Both the position numbers and the translations under genes were made by a program. From Anaeroplasma bactoclasticum (lineage in GTDB: Bacteria; Bacillota_I; Bacilli_A; ML615J-28; CAG-313): 48,491 nt of DNA. The notes beneath the pieces were generated by a model. That model saw nothing but the letters and a program-made list of their open reading frames with translations. It ran no database searches and was not told the origin of the DNA. Shown here piece by piece: positions 26,820-35,048 of this stretch (position 1 is the stretch's first letter; every line of letters begins with the position of its first letter). The stretch lies in assembly GCA_023667245.1 (NCBI GenBank), contig JAMPAL010000005.1, forward strand, positions 1 to 48,491, in the 5' to 3' direction.

Positions 26820-26832
26820 GGTGAGTCAATTT

Positions 26833-27594
26833 ATGAGAAAACCTATTATTGCTGGAAACTGGAAGATGTTCAAAACACGTGATGAAGCGCTTGGCTTTAT
26901 CTATGCTGTGAATGAAAAGATGCCATCTTGTGATGTTGTAGATACTGTTATTTGTGCACCATTTGTGGTACTGAGATGTTTGGTAAAACGTCAAGGTGAA
27001 AACCTAAAAATTGGGGCACAAAACATGCATTTTGAAGAACAAGGTGCATTTACTGGTGAAGTTGCACCTAATATGTTAACTAGCCTAGGTGTTCGTTATG
27101 TTATTATTGGACATTCTGAAAGACGTGCTATGTTTAATGAAACAGATACCTCTGTGAATAAGAAATTACATGCAGCATTTCAACATGACTTAACACCTAT
27201 TCTTTGTGTAGGAGAACACTTAGAAGAAAGAGAAACAGGAAAAACCGAAAGTGTAATTCAAGCGCAACTTGTTCAAGATTTAGAAGGATTATCTAAAGAA
27301 CAAGCAAAAGAACTTGTGATTGCATATGAACCAATTTGGGCAATTGGTACTGGTAAAACTGCTACATCAGATGTTGCTGATGAAACTTGTGGTTTTATCC
27401 GTAGTGTCGTTGCGTCTTTATATGATGCTGAAACTGCTGATGCTATTCGCATTCAATATGGGGGAAGTGTAAAAACTTCAAATATTGAGGAACTAATGAA
27501 AAAACCTAATATTGATGGTGCATTAATTGGTGGTGCAAGTTTAAATCCAGATGATTTTATTTATTTTGCTACTGTAGCAGAAAAACTACAATAA
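26833..27594 (+). CDS. tpiA: triosephosphate isomerase
   Basis: 253 residues from ATG 26833 (AAGGTGA upstream; in-frame ATGs before it overlap pgk). It interconverts dihydroxyacetone phosphate and glyceraldehyde 3-phosphate. Catalytic K11 (GNWKMFK), H94 (IIGHSERR) and E166 (AYEPIWAIGTG) are all present. IQYGGSV and IDGALIGGASL form the phosphate-binding C-terminus. Cotranscribed with pgk and ended by a strong terminator. Confidence 0.98.
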   Translation: MRKPIIAGNWKMFKTRDEALGFIYAVNEKMPSCDVVDTVICAPFVVLRCLVKRQGENLKIGAQNMHFEEQGAFTGEVAPNMLTSLGVRYVIIGHSERRAMFNETDTSVNKKLHAAFQHDLTPILCVGEHLEERETGKTESVIQAQLVQDLEGLSKEQAKELVIAYEPIWAIGTGKTATSDVADETCGFIRSVVASLYDAETADAIRIQYGGSVKTSNIEELMKKPNIDGALIGGASLNPDDFIYFATVAEKLQ

Positions 27595-27597
27595 ATC

Positions 27598-27648
27598 AAA
27601 AAGTCTTTTGTAGCTATCCTATTAGGGAAAGTACAAAAGACTTTTTTT
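27598..27648 (+). terminator. terminator after tpiA
   Basis: Perfect 15-bp stem AAAAAGTCTTTTGTA/TACAAAAGACTTTTT, then further T residues. Confidence 0.93.
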
Positions 27649-27690
27649 GTGATTCAATGCACTTTTCTTTTTTGAAAAAGAAAACTAGGG

Positions 27691-27696
27691 TATAAT
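27691..27696 (+). promoter_or_regulatory. -10 box before the GH18 gene
   Basis: TATAAT 54 bp before the start. The nearest -35-like TTGAAA (27672-27677) is only 13 nt away, so the -35 is unclear. Confidence 0.5.
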
Positions 27697-27749
27697 ACAA
27701 TTAAAAAAGAAACAATACTATAGTAAAATAGAGAAGAAGGAAAAAGAAG

Positions 27750-28805
27750 ATGATTGAAAATAAATTACAACAACCTCTTTGTGCTTATATATATTGTAAT
27801 CATTTTTTGAACTTGGATCATCAATTATTGGATAAGCGGTTTATAAATGCCATAGATATGGTTTATTATTCGTTTGTTCGAATCAATCCTGATGGTACTT
27901 TAATGATTCCAGATGCTTTTGATCAGTATTTGCCTCAGGTAAAAGCATTAACCTATTATGGTGTAAAAGTACTAATGAGTATCAATCATGCAAAAGGGCT
28001 AAGTGAGGCATGCAGCCGAGAGGAAACTAGAAAAAACTTAATAAATCGTTTGGTAGAATATATTCAACAACATAATTTACAAGGCATTGATATAGACTGG
28101 GAAGTTCCTGGGAATCAGGAAAAGACGATAGAAGAAGATAAAAACAACTTGAACCGTTTTGTTCAAGAGTTAAGACAAAAAATGAATGAAGTATTAGAAA
28201 ATGGTCTATTGACTATCGCCATTCCTGGAATACCTTTTGGTGATTATCGATTTGATTACACCTTTTTAAATCAATATATTGATTATTATAATGTGATGAG
28301 TTATGATGCGAATATAGATGATAGTACTTCTCATCTTTGTCCTTTATATCCTAATCCTAAAATCAAACGGAATTATTCTATTGATGAAGCATATCAAAAG
28401 TTAATACACCTTGGTGTAAAAAAAGAAAAGATTATCATTAGTGCGGCTTTTTACGGAAAGGTATATCAATTGCAGGAGTTTTTAGAAGATGATGTCATTT
28501 TAGGTAAGAAAGCTCAGTATATACCAGCTCAATATGAAAATGGTGTAGCCCATTATGATTATATTCAATGCCACTATACAAAAGAAAAAGGGTATGAGCA
28601 TTTTTTTGATGCGACTGCGTATGCTAGCTACTTGTATCATCCCAAAACACATATTTTCATTACATATGATGATGCTATTTCTGTAAAAGAAAAAGCACTA
28701 TATGCCAAAAAGAATCAATTAGGTATCATGTTTTGGGACTTAGGTGGTGACAACCATTTTGAATTATTTGAAACAATACACGCAGCATTAAAAGAAAAGA
28801 AGTGA
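27750..28805 (+). CDS. cytosolic glycoside hydrolase family 18 protein
   Basis: 351 residues, one GH18 barrel. Strand 4 carries the catalytic pattern GIDIDWEVPG with D114, D116 and acid E118; YNVMSYD and FWDLGGD are the later barrel motifs. The enzyme would cleave beta-1,4-GlcNAc linkages (chitin oligomers, peptidoglycan-like or N-glycan cores). There is no signal peptide and no LysM or other wall-binding domain, unlike spore-wall YaaH-type enzymes, so it probably acts inside the cell or on imported oligosaccharides. AGAAGGAAAAAG precedes the start. It is in operon with the next gene. Confidence 0.88.
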   Translation: MIENKLQQPLCAYIYCNHFLNLDHQLLDKRFINAIDMVYYSFVRINPDGTLMIPDAFDQYLPQVKALTYYGVKVLMSINHAKGLSEACSREETRKNLINRLVEYIQQHNLQGIDIDWEVPGNQEKTIEEDKNNLNRFVQELRQKMNEVLENGLLTIAIPGIPFGDYRFDYTFLNQYIDYYNVMSYDANIDDSTSHLCPLYPNPKIKRNYSIDEAYQKLIHLGVKKEKIIISAAFYGKVYQLQEFLEDDVILGKKAQYIPAQYENGVAHYDYIQCHYTKEKGYEHFFDATAYASYLYHPKTHIFITYDDAISVKEKALYAKKNQLGIMFWDLGGDNHFELFETIHAALKEKK

Positions 28806-28812
28806 GGGTAGT

Positions 28813-29484
28813 ATGGATACAAAAACACGTTATAAACAATTAATCAAAGAGAACAATCAAATGATGTCATACTTAAGTGACTCATATCAACGCATTGCCA
28901 ATAATTACATTAAAAAAGCAAGAGGATATGGGGTAAGATCAATAGATACAGAAGTCAAAATAAAACTTGTATTAGAAGAACTTACTTCATATGATGAAAA
29001 AAATATTGATACCAATATAGCTATACCCAATATGACAGATTATATTGAACAACATATTCAAGAATTATCTAAAGCACCCAATCTATCTTTTAAGATTAAG
29101 GAGATTATTGCGGTAGGAATACTGATTATTCTTATAGCTGGATACTATGTTATCAATTGTCAATTCAATAAAAAACGACCACTTGCTGCACCACAAGATG
29201 TTGTCATCACTGTAATAGGAGATAATCAACACTTTTATTTGGAATGGACACATAACCCCTTAGCACAAAATGGATATAAAGTAACCATTAAAAATAAAGA
29301 AACAAATGAAGTCATCAAGACTATTTCTATTGCCAAAAGAGTAATTGATGAAAAAAGACAAGAATGTAACCTAACAGACATTATATATGATTCGAATATT
29401 ACATATGTATTTGAGATTAAAGCTCAAGAAACGCAAAATTATGGGGAGTCAGAAATCGCAAGTTATACCTATCCTAACGAATAA
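28813..29484 (+). CDS. single-pass membrane protein with Fn3-like extracellular domain
   Basis: 223 residues. An N-terminal cytoplasmic helical domain (~1-95, with NYIKKARGYGVRS and LKLVLEELTSYDE-like helices) is followed by one membrane helix (~100-116). A C-terminal beta-rich domain (~125-220) resembles fibronectin type III: FYLEWTHNPLAQNGYKVTI and TYVFEIKAQETQNYGESE. It starts 8 bp after the GH18 gene, so the two are cotranscribed. I know no function; the Fn3 part may bind sugars or wall. The topology is deduced by eye. Confidence 0.75.
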   Translation: MDTKTRYKQLIKENNQMMSYLSDSYQRIANNYIKKARGYGVRSIDTEVKIKLVLEELTSYDEKNIDTNIAIPNMTDYIEQHIQELSKAPNLSFKIKEIIAVGILIILIAGYYVINCQFNKKRPLAAPQDVVITVIGDNQHFYLEWTHNPLAQNGYKVTIKNKETNEVIKTISIAKRVIDEKRQECNLTDIIYDSNITYVFEIKAQETQNYGESEIASYTYPNE

Positions 29485-29503
29485 TAGAGTAGAGACATTC
29501 TAA

Positions 29504-29532
29504 TTGACAAAAAGAGAAAAAAAGTGTATAAT
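29504..29532 (+). promoter_or_regulatory. rpsD promoter
   Basis: Full consensus TTGACA (29504-29509), 17-nt spacer, TATAAT (29527-29532). The best promoter in the window; it starts a ~175-nt leader. Confidence 0.93.
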
Positions 29533-29539
29533 ATATAAA

Positions 29540-29700
29540 GTGCGATAAATGCAGCATTCATTTGGTTTTTATGTTTAGATTATCACGGTATATGGATACA
29601 AGTAATCTCGCTGCTTAGGTGAACGTAATTGGATAATCTAACTAGAAATTGGAGTTGAATTTTTATCCACAAAGTAAAATACATAGTCACAAGACTTTAA
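29540..29700 (+). promoter_or_regulatory. structured rpsD leader, likely S4 autoregulatory RNA
   Basis: A 10-bp helix forms between TTAGATTATC (29575-29584) and GATAATCTAA (29632-29641). GCAGC (29551-29555), upstream of it, is complementary to GCTGC (29610-29614) inside its loop, giving a pseudoknot. Ribosomal protein S4 represses its own mRNA through a pseudoknotted leader in Firmicutes, so the same is inferred here. Confidence 0.7.
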
Positions 29701-29712
29701 AAGGAGAAAAAA

Positions 29713-30312
29713 ATGGCACGTTATACAGGCCCAAGTTGGAAACAATCTAGAAGATTGAAATTTTCTATTTTAGAAAATGGTAAAGAATTACAAAAGAGAA
29801 ATTATGCGCCAGGACAACATGGACAAAGAAGAACCAAACTTTCTGAATATGGTCTTCAATTACAAGAAAAACAAAAAGTTCGCTTTACTTATGGTATGAG
29901 CGAAAAACAATTTAGAAACTTATTTAATAAGGCTGAAAAAATGGAAGGTAAACATGGTGAAAACTTCTTGTTCTTATTAGAATCAAGATTAGATAACCTT
30001 GTATATCGTTTAGGATTTGCTACTACACGTCGTCAAGCAAGACAACTTGTTAATCATGGACATGTATTGGTTGATGGAAAGAAAGTAGATATCCCTTCTT
30101 ATACAGTAAAGCCAGGTCAAACTATTGCAATGAAAGAAACTTCTAAGAATTTAACTATTGTAAAAGAGGCTTTAGAAAATACAGTAACTCGTTTAGGATT
30201 TGTTAGTTTTGATGATACAAAAGGTGTAGGTACATATGTTCGTCTTCCAGAACGTGGAGAAATTTTACCTGAAATTCATGAAAATCTAATCGTTGAATTC
30301 TATAACAGATAA
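29713..30312 (+). CDS. rpsD: 30S ribosomal protein S4
   Basis: 199 residues, the standard length. A primary 16S-binding protein that starts small-subunit assembly. The N-terminus reads [14 protein letters not shown], followed by the [20 protein letters not shown] motif. The S4 RNA-binding domain (~90-155) has [29 protein letters not shown] and VKPGQ. The gene stands alone behind its own strong promoter and structured leader, the usual Firmicute layout. AAAGGAG precedes the start. The N-terminal zinc-type cysteines are absent, so it is the C-minus form. Confidence 0.98.
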   Translation: MARYTGPSWKQSRRLKFSILENGKELQKRNYAPGQHGQRRTKLSEYGLQLQEKQKVRFTYGMSEKQFRNLFNKAEKMEGKHGENFLFLLESRLDNLVYRLGFATTRRQARQLVNHGHVLVDGKKVDIPSYTVKPGQTIAMKETSKNLTIVKEALENTVTRLGFVSFDDTKGVGTYVRLPERGEILPEIHENLIVEFYNR

Positions 30313-30342
30313 TCAATTTGAATTTGATTTATTCCTAGAAAT

Positions 30343-30378
30343 AAAAATTGTTTGAGATATTCTCTCAAACAATTTTTT
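30343..30378 (+). terminator. rpsD terminator
   Basis: 15-bp perfect stem AAAAATTGTTTGAGA/TCTCAAACAATTTTT with a 5-base loop and T run. Confidence 0.93.
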
Positions 30379-30379
30379 A

Positions 30380-30744
30380 TAAAAAAGAGAATTTAAATGA
30401 AAAACAAAATCAGAGTATTTTCTCCTTATTTAAACAAGAAATTGCTATAATTTACATTTATTTTAAAAAACTTTTGCATTTTTTCAAAATTCGACATATT
30501 TTGCTTTTTAATAAGTTATACTATAGTAGGAGGACATCCAATTTTGATGTCAACAATATAAGAAATATTTCACTCGAGTAGATTATTTTTGTTTTGTTGA
30601 ATTATTTCCCCTCTCTATAAATGATTGAATGAAATGAAAAGGATTTGATAAATAAGGAAGTATCTTATATAATAAGTCCGTCCTTCCATGGATAGTGAAA
30701 GAGCATAGACTTTTAGACCATTGAGATTGTTGACAATTAAATGT
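30380..30744. other. ~365-bp intergenic region without a recognised gene
   Basis: Very AT-rich. It holds a TTCGACA at about 30490-30496, which on the minus strand is the Spo0A-box sequence TGTCGAA, and an AGGAGG at ~30529 followed only by very short frames. I see no tRNA or terminator inside, and no convincing ORF or riboswitch. Confidence 0.5.
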
Positions 30745-30774
30745 AAATGGAGTGAATATCAATTCACTCCATTT
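30745..30774. terminator. terminator of the metallophosphoesterase gene
   Basis: 13-bp perfect stem AAATGGAGTGAAT/ATTCACTCCATTT with a 4-base loop; A and T runs on both sides. Confidence 0.9.
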
Positions 30775-30789
30775 TGTTTTGAATAAGGT

Positions 30790-33186
30790 TTATATTGAAT
30801 CAGTATAAGAAACAATAATGGTTTTACTATACATTGATTCATAACCATTAGATGCAACAAAAGTAATTTCATAGTCTTGGTTAGGATCAAGTTGGATACC
30901 ATTTAATTGATAAGTAGTTGTAGGGTAGTAATTATTGCCAAGATAATTAAATTTGGCTTGTTCTATACCATTAATGTAAATGGTATAAGATTCAATAATA
31001 AAGTCATATTTGCTTGGTGCTGGATCAAAAGTAAATGTAATACTATTTGGGGATACATTGGTTGCTTGTAGATTGATTTCTGGAGCAAGTGACAAATCTT
31101 TTTCAATGATTTCAATACTACCATCTACAAATGTCAATGTTAGAACAAAATGGTAGTCGTAACATGATTCAATACCAGTAACTCGCATAGATGTATAAGA
31201 GGCAGTAGGGAAGAACATTGTTTGATCTGTTTTATGATGAAGTGTTTCCACCAATTGAGCAGAATACACATTACCATAGAAACGATTTGAAAATTCAAAA
31301 GTGTAAGCTTTGTTTTCTTCTTGGTAGTTTCCTTCTACTGATGCGATTAAATTTTCTTTGCTTTCAGTGAAAACTTCTTTATGTTTTTTTGTCTCAAATG
31401 TGCGTGTACTGATGATTTGACCTAAATCGTTGATTCGAGTAATAGTGAATTTTCCATTTTCAATTTCATAAATATATCCTGATGGATGGTTATACTCACT
31501 AGCACTTTTTACTCCACCAAAAGACATTGTAATATAATTGACACCAAGACCTGGATCAGTAGAGGTTGTTCCTTCATAGTAGTTTTCACTATAATTATCA
31601 CCGTGATAATGTCCTGCTATAACGAGGTCAACACAATATTTTTCAAAAATCGCCATCATTTCTTCATCTCTATCTTTTGCGTTAGGTCCACTTGCGGGAT
31701 AATAAACAGGTGAATGCATCATAACGATGGTGTATTCGGCTTCTACATGTTGAAGGGTATCTTCAAGCCATGCCAATTGAATATTTTTATCCACTGCTTT
31801 TTCATTATCATATACAATAAATAATAAACCATTATATACAAAATAGTAACTATCGCCAATATGACTAGATGGTCCATTATAAGCACCTGCATAATGGGCT
31901 TTTTGATATTTATAATCAGTTTGTGCTGTATTGTTATAATAGTATTCATGATTACCTGCAACACCTTCTCGAGGTAAATATTTTAAACTTGTAGATTGTT
32001 CAAAGAATACATCCCAACAAGGAGCAAAACCACCTTGGTCGACCATATCTCCTGCAGTAACGATAAAGCCGATTTCAGGATTAATTTCAAGGGCTTTTGC
32101 TAATATTTGTTCGCTTATTTCAGATCCATGGGATTCATATGTTCCAGTTTCTTCATTTAATTTGGCCCAGTAGTGTACATCAGCAAATCCCATAAAGGAT
32201 ATTTTTGATCCATCATTTTTAGCTGTTTTAAAACTATAAGTTTCGGTATAAGTATTATCTCCTTTATTAATTCGATAAATATAATCAGTATCTGGAGTGA
32301 GTCCTGTCAAAGAAACACGCATTACATTTCGTGGTTCAAAAGGAATAAATACTTCTTCAATACCATTTGTAAAGTAATAACCTGTAGGAGTAGCTACAGA
32401 ATAATTTTCAAAATTTACATCAGATGCTAAGGTATATTCTACGGATGTACGCAAGTTATGTGTATGATAATTGATTTCTATATCTGTAGAAGCATTACTA
32501 CCAAATCCAGTCATGATATAGAAGGCATCATTTATATCCGAATCAATTAATTCGTGAAGGATAGTTACCTTAATTGAACTATAGATATAATTTAAATCTT
32601 TTGAATAACAATTCACATAAACAACCCCTGCATTGATAGCAGTAAATAACCCATTTTCATCTATAGTTGCATCAGCTATTTCTGTTGTTTTAATTTGCCA
32701 AGTAACACCTTGAGGGGCATCTATTGGAAAAACTTGAGCATTGAGTTGAACTGTTTCGCCCATATAAATTTCAAAAGCATTTTCACCTTTTTGAGTCATA
32801 TCTTTGGCATCAATTTGCACAGATTCAGCGTAGGGTAAAACTTCTCCTCTTGTTTTTAAGCATACTGTACAAGTAGAAGGTTCCTCGTGGGTTGGATTTG
32901 TCCAAATATGTCCATAAGGACTTCCTTCTGTGGTTTGACAAACACTACATGTTTTGGCATGCTCACAATCTGCTGTTACCCATGCATGCCCCAAAGGTAG
33001 TCCTACTGTGGTTTGACATACCGTACAAGTCATTGGACTAGTACATGTTGCTTTAGTAAATTGGTGTCCATTTTTTTCACATTCAGTCTTTTTTTTGCAT
33101 CCAGTTATACTCATTATTGAAAGAAAGCAAAAGCACAATGCAAAAAAAGCCACAAATGCAAAACGCATTTTCTTCATTTTATTCAT
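30790..33186 (-). CDS. surface lipoprotein with Cys/His repeats, Ig-like and metallophosphoesterase domains
   Basis: 798 residues. Lipoprotein signal with lipobox SITGC (C30). Three short repeats follow (~48-68, 74-94, 100-113), each with T-C-x-V-C and two with GHxW, resembling zinc-knuckle modules of surface proteins. Next come a BIG2-type domain (~120-210) and a purple-acid-phosphatase-like Fn3 domain (~220-320). The calcineurin-like phosphoesterase (~328-570) has D335-x-H337, GDMVD (D379), GNHE (N411, H412), H490 and GHYH (H525, H527). Two beta-sandwich modules end the protein. The metal site is complete, so an extracellular phosphatase, phosphodiesterase or nucleotidase is likely. The start is ATG 33186 or 33177; AGGAG favours either. 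Confidence 0.88.
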   Translation of the reverse strand: MNKMKKMRFAFVAFFALCFCFLSIMSITGCKKKTECEKNGHQFTKATCTSPMTCTVCQTTVGLPLGHAWVTADCEHAKTCSVCQTTEGSPYGHIWTNPTHEEPSTCTVCLKTRGEVLPYAESVQIDAKDMTQKGENAFEIYMGETVQLNAQVFPIDAPQGVTWQIKTTEIADATIDENGLFTAINAGVVYVNCYSKDLNYIYSSIKVTILHELIDSDINDAFYIMTGFGSNASTDIEINYHTHNLRTSVEYTLASDVNFENYSVATPTGYYFTNGIEEVFIPFEPRNVMRVSLTGLTPDTDYIYRINKGDNTYTETYSFKTAKNDGSKISFMGFADVHYWAKLNEETGTYESHGSEISEQILAKALEINPEIGFIVTAGDMVDQGGFAPCWDVFFEQSTSLKYLPREGVAGNHEYYYNNTAQTDYKYQKAHYAGAYNGPSSHIGDSYYFVYNGLLFIVYDNEKAVDKNIQLAWLEDTLQHVEAEYTIVMMHSPVYYPASGPNAKDRDEEMMAIFEKYCVDLVIAGHYHGDNYSENYYEGTTSTDPGLGVNYITMSFGGVKSASEYNHPSGYIYEIENGKFTITRINDLGQIISTRTFETKKHKEVFTESKENLIASVEGNYQEENKAYTFEFSNRFYGNVYSAQLVETLHHKTDQTMFFPTASYTSMRVTGIESCYDYHFVLTLTFVDGSIEIIEKDLSLAPEINLQATNVSPNSITFTFDPAPSKYDFIIESYTIYINGIEQAKFNYLGNNYYPTTTYQLNGIQLDPNQDYEITFVASNGYESMYSKTIIVSYTDSI

Positions 33187-33212
33187 ATATTAATTCTCCT
33201 TTACACGTTTAT

Positions 33213-33240
33213 TATATCAAATTTATTTAAAAATGCAAAA
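33213..33240 (-). promoter_or_regulatory. promoter of the metallophosphoesterase gene
   Basis: Minus strand TTGCAT, 16-nt spacer, TATAAT (the latter near 33213-33218), about 27-32 bp before the start. Confidence 0.65.
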
Positions 33241-33372
33241 TAAAGAAAAGAAAAAAATAAAAAATGAGAAATAATCTACTATTATATAGGAAAAAATTGT
33301 AAGGTAAAAATACAAATAATTCCATAAAAAGTGCGAATATTTTCCAAATTGTAAAAAATCGGTTTGAAATGA

Positions 33373-33401
33373 TTGAAAAAAAATCACATATATGGTACAA
33401 T
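33373..33401 (+). promoter_or_regulatory. promoter of the hydrogenase operon
   Basis: TTGAAA (33373-33378), 17-nt spacer, TACAAT (33396-33401), 28 bp before nuoE. Confidence 0.75.
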
Positions 33402-33429
33402 ACATATGTTGATTTTTAGGAGGTTAAAA

Positions 33430-33909
33430 ATGTCAGTTAAATTACAAATGTCAGAAGAACAAATTCAATTATTAAAACAAAAAATTGCTGAACACAAGCA
33501 AAAGCCAGGTCCTCTTATGCCTACACTTCATGATGCACAAACTATCTTTGGTTGCATTCCTTTAGAAGTACAAAAAATTATTTCAGAAGAACTAGGAGAA
33601 AGTATTGCCAAAATTAATGGTGTGGTAACTTTTTATTCTCGTTTTACGCTTGAACCTAAAGGACAACATGTTATTGGTGTATGCTTAGGTACAGCTTGTT
33701 ATGTACGTGGTTCACAAACAGTAATTGATGAATTTAAAAAATTATTAAATATTGGTTCCAATCAAACAACAGAGGATGGTAAATTCACATTAGTTGAAAC
33801 TAGATGTATTGGTGCATGTGGTCTTGCTCCAGTATTTACAGTTGGCGATGACGTTTATGGTACTGCAACAGTGAAAACCGCAAAAGAAGTATACGATAAA
33901 TTACAATAA
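33430..33909 (+). CDS. NuoE-like 2Fe-2S subunit of the NADH-linked [FeFe] hydrogenase (HydC/HndA type)
   Basis: 159 residues from ATG 33430 (AGGAGG 7 nt upstream). An N-terminal helical bundle is followed by a thioredoxin-like 2Fe-2S domain with ligands C85, C90, C126 and C130 (VCLGTACYVRG and TRCIGACGLAP). It corresponds to the 24-kDa subunit of complex I and to HydC of bifurcating hydrogenases, passing electrons between the FMN subunit and the cluster chain. First gene of a nine-gene operon ending in hydA. Confidence 0.95.
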   Translation: MSVKLQMSEEQIQLLKQKIAEHKQKPGPLMPTLHDAQTIFGCIPLEVQKIISEELGESIAKINGVVTFYSRFTLEPKGQHVIGVCLGTACYVRGSQTVIDEFKKLLNIGSNQTTEDGKFTLVETRCIGACGLAPVFTVGDDVYGTATVKTAKEVYDKLQ

Positions 33910-33921
33910 TTGGTACATAGT

Positions 33922-34296
33922 ATGACTGTTCAAAAAATTATAGAAGTCATTAAGGGAAAAGAACTTACCCCTTCTATACAACCTGCTAATTTTGAATTGA
34001 AATATGCATTTAGTGGTGATTTGATGAGCGATGCTTTGATGGTGTTAAGAGAAGCACCAGAAGGATTTTGTGAAGCAGGTATTTTGATTACTGGTAACGT
34101 AACTATGCAAAGTATTCGAACTGCTGAAATGCTTGATTTTGCCGCTATCTTAATTACAAGAGGAAAAATCCCTTCTCCTCAAGTTCTAGAACAAGCTTAT
34201 GCCTCAGGTATTATTGTTTTGGGGACAAATGACGTTTCTTTTTCTACCTGTGGAAAATTGCATCATGCAGGGATAAAGGGGCTAAGTGATTTATAA
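33922..34296 (+). CDS. DRTGG-domain protein, hydrogenase operon
   Basis: 124 residues from ATG 33922; an upstream in-frame TTG (33910) has no better ribosome site. A single DRTGG-type domain with GDLMSDALMV and AEMLDFAAILITRGK segments. DRTGG domains are small ligand-binding modules found beside CBS domains and next to [FeFe]-hydrogenase genes in Clostridia. A second copy is encoded at 34728. The role is unproven, with sensing or regulation likely. The end overlaps the GHKL ATPase start. Confidence 0.8.
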   Translation: MTVQKIIEVIKGKELTPSIQPANFELKYAFSGDLMSDALMVLREAPEGFCEAGILITGNVTMQSIRTAEMLDFAAILITRGKIPSPQVLEQAYASGIIVLGTNDVSFSTCGKLHHAGIKGLSDL

Positions 34297-34715
34297 TGGG
34301 AACAATAACTGGTGAATTCGCGATTGAGGCAATGGATTTAGAAAACGCTGGTAACGTGTCTAGTTTTATAAAAAAAACACTCATTCAAGAAGGTATCGCA
34401 AAACCGATTGTCAAAAGAGTTTCTATCGCTATATATGAGGCTGAAATTAATGTCGTCATTCATTCCTATGGAGGCGTATGCAAATATGAGATCGATGATG
34501 AAAAGATTTTTGTTCGTTTTCAAGATACTGGTCCTGGAATTACAGACATTGAACAAGCGCTTCAACCTGGGTTTTCTACAGCCAATAATCAAGCGATTTA
34601 TTATGGATTTGGTGCAGGAATGGGATTAATGAATATCAAAAATGCAAGTGATGAGTTTCATATTAGTTCTTCACCAAAAGGAACAACACTAGATATTACT
34701 ATTTATAGCAAGTAA
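34296..34715 (+). CDS. GHKL ATP-binding protein (RsbW/anti-sigma kinase-like)
   Basis: 139 residues, one HATPase domain without a HisKA domain: EAEINVVIHSY (N box), RFQDTGPGITD (G1) and GFGAGMGLMNIKNAS (G2). It resembles RsbW/SpoIIAB-type serine kinases. Its start overlaps the DRTGG stop by 1 base. Such ATPases recur in NADH-dependent hydrogenase operons; regulatory phosphorylation or partner switching is inferred, since no sigma factor or anti-anti-sigma factor is in the operon. Confidence 0.88.
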   Translation: MGTITGEFAIEAMDLENAGNVSSFIKKTLIQEGIAKPIVKRVSIAIYEAEINVVIHSYGGVCKYEIDDEKIFVRFQDTGPGITDIEQALQPGFSTANNQAIYYGFGAGMGLMNIKNASDEFHISSSPKGTTLDITIYSK

Positions 34716-34727
34716 ATAGGAGTGTCT

Positions 34728-35048
34728 ATGAAAGTTTTAGAGATTTTAGAAAAAATAAAAGGAAAAATTGTAACCACACAAGTAGTAGATGTAGAATTTG
34801 ATGGTATTTATGCGGGCGATTTATTAAGTCATGTTATGGGACATGCCAAGGAAAAGAATATGTTTTTAACGATTATGTCTAATATGAATACAATAGCTGT
34901 TGCGAGCCTTTTAGATTTGCCTGTCATTGTATTAGCAGAAGGTGTACAACCTACAAAAGATATGATTCAAAAAGCTGAAGAGGAAGGAATTATGATTATC
35001 ACAACAACGGATAATGTGGTTGAGGTCATCAGACATATTTACGCATAA
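34728..35048 (+). CDS. second DRTGG-domain protein
   Basis: 106 residues from ATG 34728, with AGGAG 6 nt upstream (the GTG at 34722 would overlap that site). YAGDLLSHVMGHAKEKN and VASLLDLPVIVLAEG correspond to GDLMSDALMVLREAP and AEMLDFAAILITRGK of the first DRTGG protein, so the two are paralogues, possibly forming a heterodimer. It overlaps the PHP gene by one base. Confidence 0.82.
   Translation: MKVLEILEKIKGKIVTTQVVDVEFDGIYAGDLLSHVMGHAKEKNMFLTIMSNMNTIAVASLLDLPVIVLAEGVQPTKDMIQKAEEEGIMIITTTDNVVEVIRHIYA

Noticed and set aside
30348-30581. 77-codon plus-strand frame after rpsD
   Set aside because: It begins inside the rpsD terminator stem, has no ribosome site and gives a low-complexity product.
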